A DNA stretch of 49,783 bases from a candidate division WWE3 bacterium (lineage in GTDB: Bacteria; Patescibacteriota; 4484-211; GCA-002791395): assembly GCA_020429745.1 (NCBI GenBank), contig JAGQKZ010000003.1, positions 1 through 49,783 of the forward strand, given 5' to 3'. The notes below the pieces were generated by a model. That model worked only from the letters and a program-made list of their open reading frames with translations, was not told where the DNA came from and searched no databases. Within the stretch, counting starts at the first letter, position 1. Each line of letters starts with the position of its first letter. The position numbers and the translations under genes are program-made. This document shows, piece by piece, positions 1-8,142 of this stretch.

Positions 1-262
1 ACGAAATACTTATTACTATGTTAATGCTAATTAGGGCTAAATCTACACTCAACTTTTTGGTAGACGTAGTCTACTAATTATTTGCATGCAAATAATTTAT
101 AAGAAGCTTTGCTTCTACCATTCCGCCACTTCAGCCCATACCAATACTTAACCACAAACCGTACCTGAACTACCCAAATAACTCTTCAACATTTAACCAT
201 TCTAAAGTAATTTACGCAGCAAATCACTACACTTCGGCACGTACACATGGATTTTACCATTT
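1..262. other. Non-coding left edge with inverted repeats
   Basis: I see no credible gene, tRNA or rRNA here. The stretch is AT-rich and holds three closely spaced inverted repeats between 60 and 116, listed separately. It lies downstream of the minus-strand gene that ends at 263, so part of it may be that transcript's 3' end. No hairpin is followed by a T-run in the minus direction, so a standard intrinsic terminator is not supported. Confidence 0.6.
60..116. repeat. Cluster of three inverted repeats, one a perfect 22-bp palindrome
   Basis: Three dyads follow each other in 57 bp. Positions 60-74 are GTAGAC-GTA-GTCTAC. Positions 76-97 are a perfect 22-bp palindrome with half-site AATTATTTGCA followed directly by its reverse complement. 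Positions 102-116 are AGAAGC-TTT-GCTTCT. The dyads are separated by one and four bases. There is no loop in the central palindrome, which fits a dimeric protein-binding site better than an RNA hairpin. The function is unknown: an operator, a recombination site or a cruciform-forming element are all possible. Confidence 0.75.
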
Positions 263-934
263 CTAACTTTCAACAAACATAGATCTTCGAAGCGGAAGCC
301 CAAAGATCAAATATTTGAAGCGCAGACCACCACGGCGTTCATTGAATTCATTACCCTCGACAACGTTTTCTAAAGCCTTGATATCACGAACAGTTTTATC
401 GTTCTTAGGATAAAACCTATTTAACAGATTTTTTGCGAAGACCTTGATCTGAAGTAACTGTTTGGCACTCACAGTCGTGAATGTTACCCCAAGCAAAGAC
501 ACTTCTTGTAACTCGCTAGTCGGAAGCACCGCCGTTAGTCCTGGAAAAATACTGACTTCAACCGCATTCGCATCGCGTTTAATCCTGGCAAACAGAATCT
601 CCAAATCCGCTGCGCCATCTTTGTAAAAACGTGCATACCGGTTCCACCCAAACCTTCTTAACAGTTTATGAAGCGGCATATTGTCGTTAATAAATGTAGA
701 TCTTTGGTACCCAAGATCATTAAGATCAGATTCAACTTGTGATTGACAACTTTTATTTACTATGACGTCAACATCTTTTATTTTTCGAAAATAACCATGC
801 GACAAAGTATGAACATGTAGCGCCACTGATCCCAAGAAGATTGACTCCTTTGAGAGATTAACAACCGACGCTAGATCTAAAAGAGATCTTGTAACATCTG
901 AATTTATTACCTCAAAGTCTTTCCCTTCGTGCAT
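263..934 (-). CDS. Nucleotidyltransferase-fold protein
   Basis: This 223-residue protein resembles the small nucleotidyltransferases of the DNA polymerase beta superfamily. The visible signature is a Gly-Ser at residues 35-36 (FLGSVALHVHT), then DVDVIV at 54-59 with two acidic metal ligands (D54, D56), then a third acidic position around D110/E112 (DLEILFAR). The order GS, DxD, D/E is that of the family, whose members transfer NMP to a protein, drug or RNA. The substrate cannot be read from the sequence. It has no signal peptide, so it is cytoplasmic. It begins 38 nt after dnaB ends, with a possible promoter of its own. It could be the enzyme half of a two-gene module, but no small partner gene is visible beside it. 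Confidence 0.6.
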   Translation of the reverse strand: MHEGKDFEVINSDVTRSLLDLASVVNLSKESIFLGSVALHVHTLSHGYFRKIKDVDVIVNKSCQSQVESDLNDLGYQRSTFINDNMPLHKLLRRFGWNRYARFYKDGAADLEILFARIKRDANAVEVSIFPGLTAVLPTSELQEVSLLGVTFTTVSAKQLLQIKVFAKNLLNRFYPKNDKTVRDIKALENVVEGNEFNERRGGLRFKYLIFGLPLRRSMFVES

Positions 935-941
935 ATGAAAT

Positions 942-970
942 AACTTACATTGAATCTCTCAATCGTCGAA
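942..970 (-). promoter_or_regulatory. Candidate promoter of the nucleotidyltransferase-fold gene
   Basis: On the minus strand TTCGAC (965-970) is followed after 17 bp by TAAGTT (942-947), which lies 7 nt before the ATG at 934. Spacing is ideal, but the -35 match is modest. No Shine-Dalgarno sequence is present, so a leaderless transcript is likely if this promoter is real. Confidence 0.35.
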
Positions 971-972
971 CC

Positions 973-2301
973 CTACTCCTCTTCGCGTCTCTTCTCCATG
1001 CTGTAGAAACGCGCAGCCTCTCCTCTGAACACAAGGTCGATCTCGCCGGTTGGACCGTTTCTGTGTTTCGCAATTGAGATCTTAACCTGATCCGGTCGCT
1101 CCTTCTCGTCTTCAGCTGGTTTCCAGATAAACATCACTACGTCAGCATCCTGCTCAATCGAACCAGAGTCTCGCAAATCGGAAAGTTGCGGCCTGTTTTC
1201 ACCACGTTGTTCAACTTGCCTTGAAAGCTGCGAGAGCGCGAGGACGGGACAACTCAATTCACGTGCAATGTTTTTCAAACCTTGCGACACTTCAGAGATC
1301 TCTTGAACTCTATTTTCCAGATTACGACTCTTTGCTAGCTGAAGATAATCAACGACGATCATCTTAACATCGTGCTCGGCTTTTAATCTTCGCGCCTTTG
1401 TACGCATTTCTAGGATGCTGAGCCCTGGCGTGTCATCGATAAATAACGGAGCGTCCGCTAGAATTCCCATAGCTTCGCCCACCTTACCAAAATCGTCCTC
1501 GTTTAAATTGCCCGTCGTAATCTTCCAGTAGTCAACTCCAGATTGACTTGCCAATAATCGATCAACCAACTCTTCACGCGACGACTCCAAGGAGAAAAAT
1601 CCGACAGGAGTCTGTTGATGAACAGTAACATATTGACTAATGTTTAACGCAAGGCTCGTCTTTCCCATCGAAGGTCTAGCAGCCAGAATGACGAGATTTG
1701 AATCTTGCAATCCCGAAAGTTTGTTGTCGATATCGCGGAACCCCGTTGGCACACCTCGAACACCACTCTTGTTTTTGTGGAGCTCTTCCAAACGATCGAA
1801 GCTACCCATTAACGTCTCACGAATCGGCACGAAATGGCGCGTTAGGTTTATCTGACTAAGCGAAAAGATGCGACTCTCTACCTCTTCTAGAAGTTCGCGC
1901 ACGCTGCGTCCTCCCCCGTATGCTTCCTCATTCAGCTCACTTGCCACGGAGATTAGCGAACGTCTAAGTGCGATATCTCGAACAATATTAGCGTAACTAC
2001 CGATGTTTGCTGCAGTCGGAACTTGACTGACCAACTCTGCAAGGTATCCCTCCCCTCCAATCTCGTCTAGAATCTTTTGTTGCAAGAGCTCACCACTGAC
2101 GGTAACTACGTCGGCTGGCTCTCGGCGCTCATACAAAGACAGAATAGCCTCATATATCTTCTTGTGAGAACCTCTGTAAAAATGTTCGGGCTTTAGAGTG
2201 TCGGCAATCTTGATGACCGCGTCCTGGTCGATGAGTAGTGCTCCCAAAACCGACTGCTCTGCCTCGATATTTTGTGGCGGTAGTTTGACGTCGGTAGCCA
2301 T
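973..2301 (-). CDS. dnaB: Replicative DNA helicase DnaB
   Basis: This is the hexameric 5'-3' helicase that unwinds DNA at the replication fork and contacts primase. The 442 residues are near full length for the family. The N-terminal domain opens with PPQNIEAEQSVLGALL, typical of DnaB. The RecA-like C-terminal domain has Walker A ARPSMGKTS at 208-216, the Walker B aspartate in VVDYLQL at 317-323 (D318), and the late KHRNGPTG segment associated with the arginine finger. No intein or frame break is seen. The start at 2301 is supported by the conserved N-terminus and by an extended -10 element 11 nt upstream. It is not clearly coupled to efp, which ends 74 nt upstream. Confidence 0.97.
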   Translation of the reverse strand: MATDVKLPPQNIEAEQSVLGALLIDQDAVIKIADTLKPEHFYRGSHKKIYEAILSLYERREPADVVTVSGELLQQKILDEIGGEGYLAELVSQVPTAANIGSYANIVRDIALRRSLISVASELNEEAYGGGRSVRELLEEVESRIFSLSQINLTRHFVPIRETLMGSFDRLEELHKNKSGVRGVPTGFRDIDNKLSGLQDSNLVILAARPSMGKTSLALNISQYVTVHQQTPVGFFSLESSREELVDRLLASQSGVDYWKITTGNLNEDDFGKVGEAMGILADAPLFIDDTPGLSILEMRTKARRLKAEHDVKMIVVDYLQLAKSRNLENRVQEISEVSQGLKNIARELSCPVLALSQLSRQVEQRGENRPQLSDLRDSGSIEQDADVVMFIWKPAEDEKERPDQVKISIAKHRNGPTGEIDLVFRGEAARFYSMEKRREEE

Positions 2302-2312
2302 AATGTGCGCCT

Positions 2313-2321
2313 ATTTTAACA
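2313..2321 (-). promoter_or_regulatory. Extended -10 element of dnaB
   Basis: On the minus strand TGT-TAAAAT occupies 2321-2313 and ends 11 nt before the dnaB ATG. No good -35 and no Shine-Dalgarno sequence are visible, so a leader of only a few nucleotides is expected. Confidence 0.5.
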
Positions 2322-2375
2322 CCAGGCAGTTGAAAACCCCATAAACAATTTGCTTGTGAACAAGGACGATCTCCT

Positions 2376-2963
2376 TTATGAGCTTACACGTTCTACGTAT
2401 GAACCGGTCTGAGTATTAACGCGAACAACATCACCATCTTTGATGAAAAACGGCGTATTAACAACAACCCCCGTTTCACAAACTACCGGCTTGGTTCCAC
2501 CCGACGCTGTGTCGCCCTTGTCATTGGGAGGAGCCTGCGTAACCTCAAGATCGACGGTATTTGGCAATGAAACTGTGTAAATCTGAAGCTCACCCGCATC
2601 GTTAATACCCGTGTACGCGACGATCTCTGTGCCACTTTTCAAGTAAAGCCTGTCGTTCTCGCCGATGCTGTCCAAACCAACCTCGTAACGCCTCTTGGTT
2701 TGCGGTTCACTCAAAACGATCTTGCCTTTCCGTTCATCGGCGTATACGAACTCAAGCGTGCTTGTTTTCACGTCTGCTTCGGCCACCGAGTCACTACTTT
2801 TAAAGGTGAGCTCGCGGATGCCTGAAGTTTGAATGTCGCGAACCTTGACGTTGACGACCGCCTTTGCGCGCGCCATCTTGTGTCGTTTGAAGTCAATTAC
2901 CTGATAGATGTTGCCATCCATGTTAAACAGAGTTCCTTGTCTTAGGTCGTTTACTGCAATCAC
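2376..2963 (-). CDS. efp: Translation elongation factor P
   Basis: EF-P binds between the P and E sites and rescues ribosomes stalled on proline runs. The protein has 195 residues and the three-domain layout: a KOW-like N-terminal domain, an OB domain, and a C-terminal OB domain with the family signature GDTASGGTKP followed by ETGVVVNTPFFI. The tip of domain I reads HKMARAKA. Gapless alignment with the E. coli loop (KPGKGQA) puts Arg32 at the position of the modified Lys34. The usual EpmA-type lysine is therefore absent, although Lys34 of this protein lies two residues later. Translation starts at a GTG at 2963. An extended -10 lies 6 nt before it. It follows prmC by 33 nt on the same strand. 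Confidence 0.95.
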   Translation of the reverse strand: MIAVNDLRQGTLFNMDGNIYQVIDFKRHKMARAKAVVNVKVRDIQTSGIRELTFKSSDSVAEADVKTSTLEFVYADERKGKIVLSEPQTKRRYEVGLDSIGENDRLYLKSGTEIVAYTGINDAGELQIYTVSLPNTVDLEVTQAPPNDKGDTASGGTKPVVCETGVVVNTPFFIKDGDVVRVNTQTGSYVERVSS

Positions 2964-2969
2964 GGCAAT

Positions 2970-2978
2970 ATTGTATCA
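2970..2978 (-). promoter_or_regulatory. Extended -10 element of efp
   Basis: On the minus strand TGA-TACAAT (2978-2970) ends 6 nt before the GTG start, which would place transcription initiation at or next to the start codon. No Shine-Dalgarno sequence is seen. Confidence 0.45.
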
Positions 2979-2996
2979 AGTGTGTCCATACGGAGA

Positions 2997-3770
2997 CTAT
3001 TGAGCATCCACAGCGCGAGTAACTTTTATCTCCCCACCATAACCTTCAAAGACCAATACGCCACCGGGATTTAAATACCTCTCGTATTCATGTTGCAATC
3101 GATTATTAAGATCGTTACCGTCGACCCCACCGTCGAGAGCAGACTGCGGTTCGAACCTATTATCTCGCGACTCAGTGGTCGGCAGATAAGGCAGATTAGC
3201 GACGATAATATCAAAACTTTCATCACCAACTGCCGAGAACAGATCGCCCTGTACAAAACGCACGTTATCTCCTGCCCCAAGTTTATGTGCATTCCTTCGT
3301 GCCACAGTCAGCGCACGCCCTGAAACATCAACCGCAGTAATTGCAACCGAAGACAAAGCAGAACCAAATCGTTCTTTTAGTTCGAGAGCAATTGTGACCG
3401 CCAAGATCCCACTGCCGGTTCCCAGATCGACGATTTTGAACTCACCCCGATTATTTTCCGTGATCCGATCTTGTATGTGCGACAACACACGATCGACGAT
3501 CTCTTCCGACTCCGGTCGTGGGATCAATACGTCTTCGTTGACAGCAAAATCTCTACCGTAAAACTCCTTTCGACCCAAAATATACTCCAGTGGTCTACCC
3601 GCAAGCCGTTGCGTGTACATTTGCTCAAAACTAGTCACCTCACCTTGGCTTAACGAATAGTCTGGATGCGCCACCACAAAGACCACTTCTCTTTTTAGGA
3701 TGAAGCTCATGATCAGCTGCGTTTCGAGCAGTGGCAGTTTTGATTGTAGAATTAGTTCGTTAATACCCAT
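2997..3770 (-). CDS. prmC: Peptide chain release factor N5-glutamine methyltransferase PrmC
   Basis: PrmC (HemK) methylates the glutamine of the GGQ motif in release factors using S-adenosylmethionine. The 257 residues are slightly shorter than the usual 275-285. Visible features are the conserved substrate-side motif PRPESEEIV at 84-92, the SAM-binding motif I VDLGTGSGI at 114-122, and the catalytic tetrapeptide at 192-195. The last reads NLPY instead of the usual NPPY. The C-terminal strand ends early (GYGGEIKVTRAV). Its substrate gene prfA lies less than 1 kb away on the other strand. The ATG at 3770 has an AGAAAGG Shine-Dalgarno-like site about 11 nt upstream, unlike the leaderless-looking neighbours. 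Confidence 0.92.
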   Translation of the reverse strand: MGINELILQSKLPLLETQLIMSFILKREVVFVVAHPDYSLSQGEVTSFEQMYTQRLAGRPLEYILGRKEFYGRDFAVNEDVLIPRPESEEIVDRVLSHIQDRITENNRGEFKIVDLGTGSGILAVTIALELKERFGSALSSVAITAVDVSGRALTVARRNAHKLGAGDNVRFVQGDLFSAVGDESFDIIVANLPYLPTTESRDNRFEPQSALDGGVDGNDLNNRLQHEYERYLNPGGVLVFEGYGGEIKVTRAVDAQ

Positions 3771-3847
3771 TTGAGTTTTAGCCTTTCTGCTAAGCGATAT
3801 TTTATCCTATCTCGCAAACGGTTGTGCTACAAAGCCTCGCTCGTACA

Positions 3848-3856
3848 TGATATGAT
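3848..3856 (+). promoter_or_regulatory. Extended -10 element of the MBL-like gene
   Basis: TGA-TATGAT at 3848-3856 ends 10 nt before the ATG at 3867, the same spacing as at rpmE. No clear -35 or Shine-Dalgarno sequence is visible. Confidence 0.45.
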
Positions 3857-3866
3857 AACCGTTGTA

Positions 3867-4346
3867 ATGACAATAAAGCTCACACAAAAGAAAGGTCTGT
3901 CAATCAACACGCAAACCGGAGAGGTTATCCTCGGTGACGATGTGATAACTGTTGTTCCCGACGAAAAGGTTAAGACGCAAACTCCAAAGTTTGAGATCGT
4001 TAACCCCGGCGAATACGAGGTTGCCGATATCGCTGTAACTGCTTATAACCCCATGCCCGCCGCGATCATTGAGGCAGAACAGATAACGGTCGTTTACATG
4101 CCAAGCCCTCCTGAGACGCTGGAAGAGTCTTCTGCCTCAGAGTTTGAGCGTGTGGATGTTTTGATAATTCCCGGGAAGCGCAGCGATCTCGTCGGACAGC
4201 TTGCGCCATACATCGTTATACCTCTGAACGATGAGGAGTACTTAGCCGAAAAACTGGGGGCCGGCTTAAGCGAATCCCAGAAGTCGCTAACGCTAAAATC
4301 TAGAACTGACCTTCCCGAAGAGACCGAGATTGTCTTCTTTTCGTAA
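3867..4346 (+). CDS. Histidine-free metallo-beta-lactamase-like protein
   Basis: This 159-residue protein has the opening pattern of the UlaG-like metallo-beta-lactamase superfamily proteins common in small-genome bacteria: strand pairs such as GLSINTQTGEVIL and the turn FEIVNPGEYEV, followed by an IxIxxY segment. Family hydrolases bind metals through HxHxDH and later histidines, but this protein contains no histidine at all. It is also shorter than the usual 200-220 residues. It is therefore unlikely to be a metal hydrolase and may have a structural or regulatory role. I chose the ATG at 3867 because the promoter-like element sits just before it and the homologous segment starts there. An in-frame ATG at 3852 overlaps the -10 element. 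It is followed 33 nt later by prfA, probably in one transcript. Confidence 0.6.
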   Translation: MTIKLTQKKGLSINTQTGEVILGDDVITVVPDEKVKTQTPKFEIVNPGEYEVADIAVTAYNPMPAAIIEAEQITVVYMPSPPETLEESSASEFERVDVLIIPGKRSDLVGQLAPYIVIPLNDEEYLAEKLGAGLSESQKSLTLKSRTDLPEETEIVFFS

Positions 4347-4379
4347 CTTTTTATTTAGCAGGCAGGATATATCTTCGCA

Positions 4380-5339
4380 ATGAAAGAGGATACGATACTT
4401 ACACTACAAAACGAAATCTCCCAGATTGATCAAAAGATTACTGCAAACGATACCCTTTTGACTGACTCACCGGATCTTTGCGACCTAATCAACGAGGAGA
4501 ACGCTACGTTGAAACAACAGCGCGAGGCGTTACAAGCCTCGATCAACCAAATAAACGGTGATATAGTCGATGGCGAAGGTGACGTGGAGAACAACAACGG
4601 CGAGTTTAAGGATGCAATCATTGAGATCCGTTCGGCGGCTGGAGGCGATGAGGCGGGGTTATTTGCCGGCGACCTTTACCGTATGTACCTACGGTATGCA
4701 GAGCACGAAGGCTGGAAGGCGACGCAACTCTCATTGTCTGAAGGAGGAATCGGCAACATTAAAGAGGTAACGTTTGAGATCAAGGGCAGCACTCACAATC
4801 CTGCCTTTGCGAAGTTGAAGCACGAGTCGGGCGTTCATCGCGTACAACGCGTTCCGGCAACTGAGAGTTCAGGGAGAATCCACACGTCAACGGTTACAGT
4901 CGCCGTATTACCCAAAGTCAACCCAAAACAGATCGATATCAAAACTGAGGACTTAAAGATCGACACTTTTCGTTCCAGTGGTCCAGGAGGACAATCGGTA
5001 AATACTACAGACTCGGCGGTACGTATTACACACCTCCCTACCAACCTAAGCGTGAGTGTACAAGACGAGAAAAGTCAGCATAAAAACAAAGAAAAGGCGA
5101 TGCAGATCTTAGCGAGCCGTCTCTACACCATGATGCAACAGCAGGAGAAAGATAAGCTGGATGATATTCGTTCTGAACAGATCGGCAGTGGCGAGAGAAG
5201 CGAGAAGGTCCGTACCTATAATTACCCGCAAAATCGCGTAACGGATCACCGCATAAACCAGAGCTGGCATAATCTCCAGTCAATCATCAACGGGGATTTA
5301 GAAGATATAACAGAGTCTCTCACAACAAACCTAGATTGA
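4380..5339 (+). CDS. prfA: Peptide chain release factor 1
   Basis: RF1 recognises UAA and UAG and triggers peptide release. The codon-reading tripeptide PAT at 159-161 ([16 protein letters not shown]) marks RF1 rather than RF2, which has SPF. The catalytic GGQ lies at 203-205 inside [20 protein letters not shown]. The 319 residues compare with about 360 in E. coli. The shortfall is in the N-terminal helical domain, as is common in small genomes. GGQ is the target of PrmC, encoded nearby. The gene itself ends in TGA, and several other genes here do too, so the cell needs an RF2 encoded outside the window. Its stop is 18 nt from the convergent rpmE stop. Confidence 0.97.
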   Translation: MKEDTILTLQNEISQIDQKITANDTLLTDSPDLCDLINEENATLKQQREALQASINQINGDIVDGEGDVENNNGEFKDAIIEIRSAAGGDEAGLFAGDLYRMYLRYAEHEGWKATQLSLSEGGIGNIKEVTFEIKGSTHNPAFAKLKHESGVHRVQRVPATESSGRIHTSTVTVAVLPKVNPKQIDIKTEDLKIDTFRSSGPGGQSVNTTDSAVRITHLPTNLSVSVQDEKSQHKNKEKAMQILASRLYTMMQQQEKDKLDDIRSEQIGSGERSEKVRTYNYPQNRVTDHRINQSWHNLQSIINGDLEDITESLTTNLD

Positions 5340-5357
5340 TCGAAAAAAAGGGGGAAA

Positions 5358-5681
5358 TTAGGCGTTACCTTGTGCCTCTTGCAACATCTCACGCAGCGTC
5401 TTGTGCTTGGGAGCATCATCCTGTGCTTCACTAGCTTCAGCGTAGCGTTTCTTCTTTTTGCTAACCACCTCGGTTTGAGCCTGAGCCTGTTTACGCACAA
5501 ACTTCTCAACCATACCTTCAGTGTCGACGAGCTTCTTCTCTCCAGTGAAAAACGGATGACAGCTGCTGCAGATCTCCACGCGAATGGGACCCTGAGCGAT
5601 GGAGCCTGTGACCATCTTTGCACCGCATGCACAGACAATCTCTACGTCGGTGTAATATGTTGGGTGGATGCTCTTTTGCAT
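5358..5681 (-). CDS. rpmE: Large ribosomal subunit protein bL31
   Basis: L31 sits at the central protuberance and bridges the ribosomal subunits. The conserved start [20 protein letters not shown] and the segment [15 protein letters not shown] identify it. Four cysteines, C17, C19, C38 and C41, make it the zinc-binding C+ form, so it could serve as a zinc store. The 107 residues exceed the usual 66-75. The extra is a lysine-rich, probably flexible tail with KKKKR and a final helical segment. I start it at 5681 because the homology begins there and an extended -10 lies immediately upstream. The frame stays open further upstream but encodes nothing L31-like. Confidence 0.95.
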   Translation of the reverse strand: MQKSIHPTYYTDVEIVCACGAKMVTGSIAQGPIRVEICSSCHPFFTGEKKLVDTEGMVEKFVRKQAQAQTEVVSKKKKRYAEASEAQDDAPKHKTLREMLQEAQGNA

Positions 5682-5691
5682 ATCGTTTTGG

Positions 5692-5700
5692 ATTATACCA
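5692..5700 (-). promoter_or_regulatory. Extended -10 element of rpmE
   Basis: On the minus strand TGG-TATAAT (5700-5692), with a perfect -10 hexamer, ends 10 nt before the rpmE ATG. No Shine-Dalgarno sequence lies in those 10 nt, so the mRNA should have only a few leader bases at most. Confidence 0.6.
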
Positions 5701-5705
5701 CTTGC

Positions 5706-5733
5706 TTGAAAATGTGCTAGGTGTAACAATAAT
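5706..5733 (+). promoter_or_regulatory. Weak candidate promoter of the first surface cluster
   Basis: TTGAAA (5706-5711), a 16-bp spacer and AATAAT (5728-5733) lie 6 nt before the GTG start at 5740. The first -10 base deviates from consensus. The element is back-to-back with the rpmE promoter. Confidence 0.3.
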
Positions 5734-5739
5734 GGTACC

Positions 5740-7575
5740 GTGTTCAACAGCATACCCAAGCAGAGGAATATTCGAAGCGTATTTAAGTTGCTACTTGTGA
5801 CTATAACAGCACTCTTATTGACGAGCGAGGCCGCCATTGCATCAACGTTAAGCGTTCGCGCCTACCCTGGATTTAACTGGGACTACTTTAGGGGAGATTT
5901 AGGATTCTGCACTATCGGAGGACTAATCAATACGTGTATTGCACCAGCCCAACGATACGCGGTAGACATACCCGCCCCCTATACCTGTCGGGCATCAGGC
6001 GGCCCACAGGTAAGTGGTGATATGTATCTTTTGGGGTGCACGAACGTAGGTAACTGCGCTTTTCTTAGTGGCGATTCTTTTGACTGGACAAAGATCTGTT
6101 ACCCACCCGACCCAACCTGCGAAGCCCACATCCTTTCAAAAGTACCGCTTTCTTGGAACAACAGCGACGGAGGGCAGATCGCCGACATGACAACCTCTTC
6201 GGTTTATCCTCAAGGTTACAAGATCGTGTTTAGGTCGGATGACCCATTAAAGTTTTCTGGACTATGCGACAATGCACCCTTCAATCCTGTACCAGTGGCA
6301 GGAGGTATCCCTGGGGGCAACGACGTAGGACAACATCACAAGATATATTGGGATGGAACAAGCGATGCAAGTTACGCATTTTACACACCCGACCTTAGTC
6401 AACCTCCCATTACAATATCTGGCCAGGTTTACGTGGACGATCAGATTCCATTAAACTGCTCGCTTGATGGCGGCGAAACGGCAGGAAGTACGAGCTTCAC
6501 ACTCGATCAAACCTACCCCGCAAGCTGTATACAGACCTTCAATCAAACCAGCGCTACCGGGAGCTTTAACTTCCCAGCGCTAAACTGTTTTGGTGCTGAC
6601 CTAAAAGCAAGTTTTGTTTTGCACGGCAGTTACAGCGACCCTAACTACGAGTTCGATACGTGCAATCCGGGTGAAGGTAACAACAATAGTATCGACATTT
6701 ATTTTAATGATGTACCCGTAGGAACTGACATTTATCGCGAATTAGGTCTAAGGCAAGAGTTAACAACTTCTCCCTGGCTGCAGTTGGCTGACGGAGGTCT
6801 GTTTGTTAATCAAAACGTAAATATTGACGTATCGACAACATCCGCTTCACCATACTTGATAACCAACAACTACCCAAACAGCTACGACATTGCCGTTGGA
6901 ACAAACCTCGTCAACCCGGCACTTGTTAATCTTTCGGTGAGCGGCTGGAACGATTTCCGCCCTGGCTCGCCATACACCTACAACCCACATATGGCCTTTG
7001 GCTACAACGAGATCAACGACATGATCGAATCATCCCAGGTCGACTACAACCTCTCGGGTGCAATCTCGTTATCTTCACTGCAAGGCGATACAAACGGTGA
7101 CGGGATAATAATTTACTTTATCAATGGGACATTAACCATATCGGCCGATCTTCTAAACGTCAATCAGAAGTACGTAATAATCTCAAAGGGCAGCATTCAG
7201 ATTGATCACGATATCACGTTGGGCAACAACGGCTTTCTGCTTATGACTACACCGGTGAACATAGACGTTGACACAAACCTTGGCAACAGCGATCTTTCTT
7301 TAACCACGCCCAACCTCGAAGGTTTGTTCATTGCAGGTACAAGTTTTAGCACCGGAGGAAACCTTACCCCACCAACACCGGATATTCGCATCAACATTAA
7401 GGGCGCAGTCATCTCAGGCACGGAAGGTGCCGGGAACTACTCGTCACAGAGGAACCTACGAAGCGACAACGTCGATTACCCGAGTGATTACCTGCAGTTT
7501 AACCCTAAGCTTATTCTTAACTTTCCAGATCTACTGAAGACGAGTTTCGTCGGCTCCTGGCAAGAGCTTCGTTAG
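5740..7575 (+). CDS. Secreted surface protein with conserved C-terminal module
   Basis: This 611-residue exported protein has a basic N-terminus, a hydrophobic stretch ([20 protein letters not shown]) and a likely signal-peptidase site near residue 35. The first half is cysteine-containing and unrecognised. The last 150-200 residues form a repetitive beta-rich module ([36 protein letters not shown], then [17 protein letters not shown] and a final W-E-R). The same module, with the same ending pattern, closes the protein encoded at 9912-11402, so the two are partial paralogues. It has no membrane anchor or sorting motif. It begins with GTG and heads a plus-strand cluster of six envelope genes. 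The function is unknown; a surface structural or adhesive role is inferred. Confidence 0.7.
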   Translation: MFNSIPKQRNIRSVFKLLLVTITALLLTSEAAIASTLSVRAYPGFNWDYFRGDLGFCTIGGLINTCIAPAQRYAVDIPAPYTCRASGGPQVSGDMYLLGCTNVGNCAFLSGDSFDWTKICYPPDPTCEAHILSKVPLSWNNSDGGQIADMTTSSVYPQGYKIVFRSDDPLKFSGLCDNAPFNPVPVAGGIPGGNDVGQHHKIYWDGTSDASYAFYTPDLSQPPITISGQVYVDDQIPLNCSLDGGETAGSTSFTLDQTYPASCIQTFNQTSATGSFNFPALNCFGADLKASFVLHGSYSDPNYEFDTCNPGEGNNNSIDIYFNDVPVGTDIYRELGLRQELTTSPWLQLADGGLFVNQNVNIDVSTTSASPYLITNNYPNSYDIAVGTNLVNPALVNLSVSGWNDFRPGSPYTYNPHMAFGYNEINDMIESSQVDYNLSGAISLSSLQGDTNGDGIIIYFINGTLTISADLLNVNQKYVIISKGSIQIDHDITLGNNGFLLMTTPVNIDVDTNLGNSDLSLTTPNLEGLFIAGTSFSTGGNLTPPTPDIRINIKGAVISGTEGAGNYSSQRNLRSDNVDYPSDYLQFNPKLILNFPDLLKTSFVGSWQELR

Positions 7576-7618
7576 GCATAGACAACCGTTATAGCGTCGC
7601 TACTTGATCTGTATTTCA

Positions 7619-7647
7619 TTGACGCGCAGGTGATATTTGTGTAATGT
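7619..7647 (+). promoter_or_regulatory. Sigma70-type promoter inside the surface cluster
   Basis: TTGACG (7619-7624), a 17-bp spacer and TAATGT (7642-7647) lie 15 nt before the ATG at 7663. The predicted leader is under 10 nt and has no Shine-Dalgarno sequence. It would drive the genes from 7663 to 12269. Confidence 0.6.
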
Positions 7648-7662
7648 TTAACTATCCGTACC

Positions 7663-8142
7663 ATGGAAAAAAACACTCGCCCTTCGACCACGATCTTTTC
7701 CTACATCCTGATCTTATTTGTACTCTTTCTTATTGGAGCGATCATAGTAGTTTATGTAATCGGCACCCGACCCGATCCTAATCCAACGCCTCAGACCTTA
7801 ACACCTACACCCACAGAAACTCCCGAACCAAGCGTGATCTTTCCACCCGAAGGTTTGACGCAAGAAGGGCTCGAAGAGGTATTCGAACCTACCAACAAAC
7901 AGACCTTTACGATTAGCGCCGAGGGTGTATCGCCTAGCGAGATCACGTTTAAATCAGGCGACTACGCCAATTGGGTCAATAACGACGATCAGGAATATAC
8001 GATAACACTAAGCACAGAGAAAGAGCCCTTTGTTATCTACCCCGGAGCTGAAAAAACATATCTTTTAAAACAAACCGGAGATTTTACATTCGAGATCGCA
8101 GAGCTATCCTTTGTTGGAAGAATAATCGTAACCAATGAATAA
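7663..8142 (+). CDS. Membrane-anchored cupredoxin-like protein lacking copper ligands
   Basis: This 159-residue protein has one N-terminal membrane segment (about 12-35), a proline/threonine linker (PTPTETPEP) and an extracellular domain from about residue 80. That domain follows the plastocyanin/cupredoxin pattern: TISAEGVSPSEITFKSGDYANWVNNDDQEYTI, then PGAEKTYLLKQTGDFTF and a final strand ending in IIVTNE. In copper-binding relatives the position after NNDDQ is a histidine, and the last loop carries Cys, His and Met. Here these are tyrosine and EIAELSFVG, so copper binding is unlikely. The fold may be reused as a surface module. Its end overlaps the next start by 8 nt, so the two are co-translated. 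Confidence 0.6.
   Translation: MEKNTRPSTTIFSYILILFVLFLIGAIIVVYVIGTRPDPNPTPQTLTPTPTETPEPSVIFPPEGLTQEGLEEVFEPTNKQTFTISAEGVSPSEITFKSGDYANWVNNDDQEYTITLSTEKEPFVIYPGAEKTYLLKQTGDFTFEIAELSFVGRIIVTNE

Noticed and set aside
1-262. tRNA or other structured RNA in the left non-coding region
   Set aside because: No cloverleaf or CCA-end pattern can be drawn. The dyads are separate short hairpins or palindromes.
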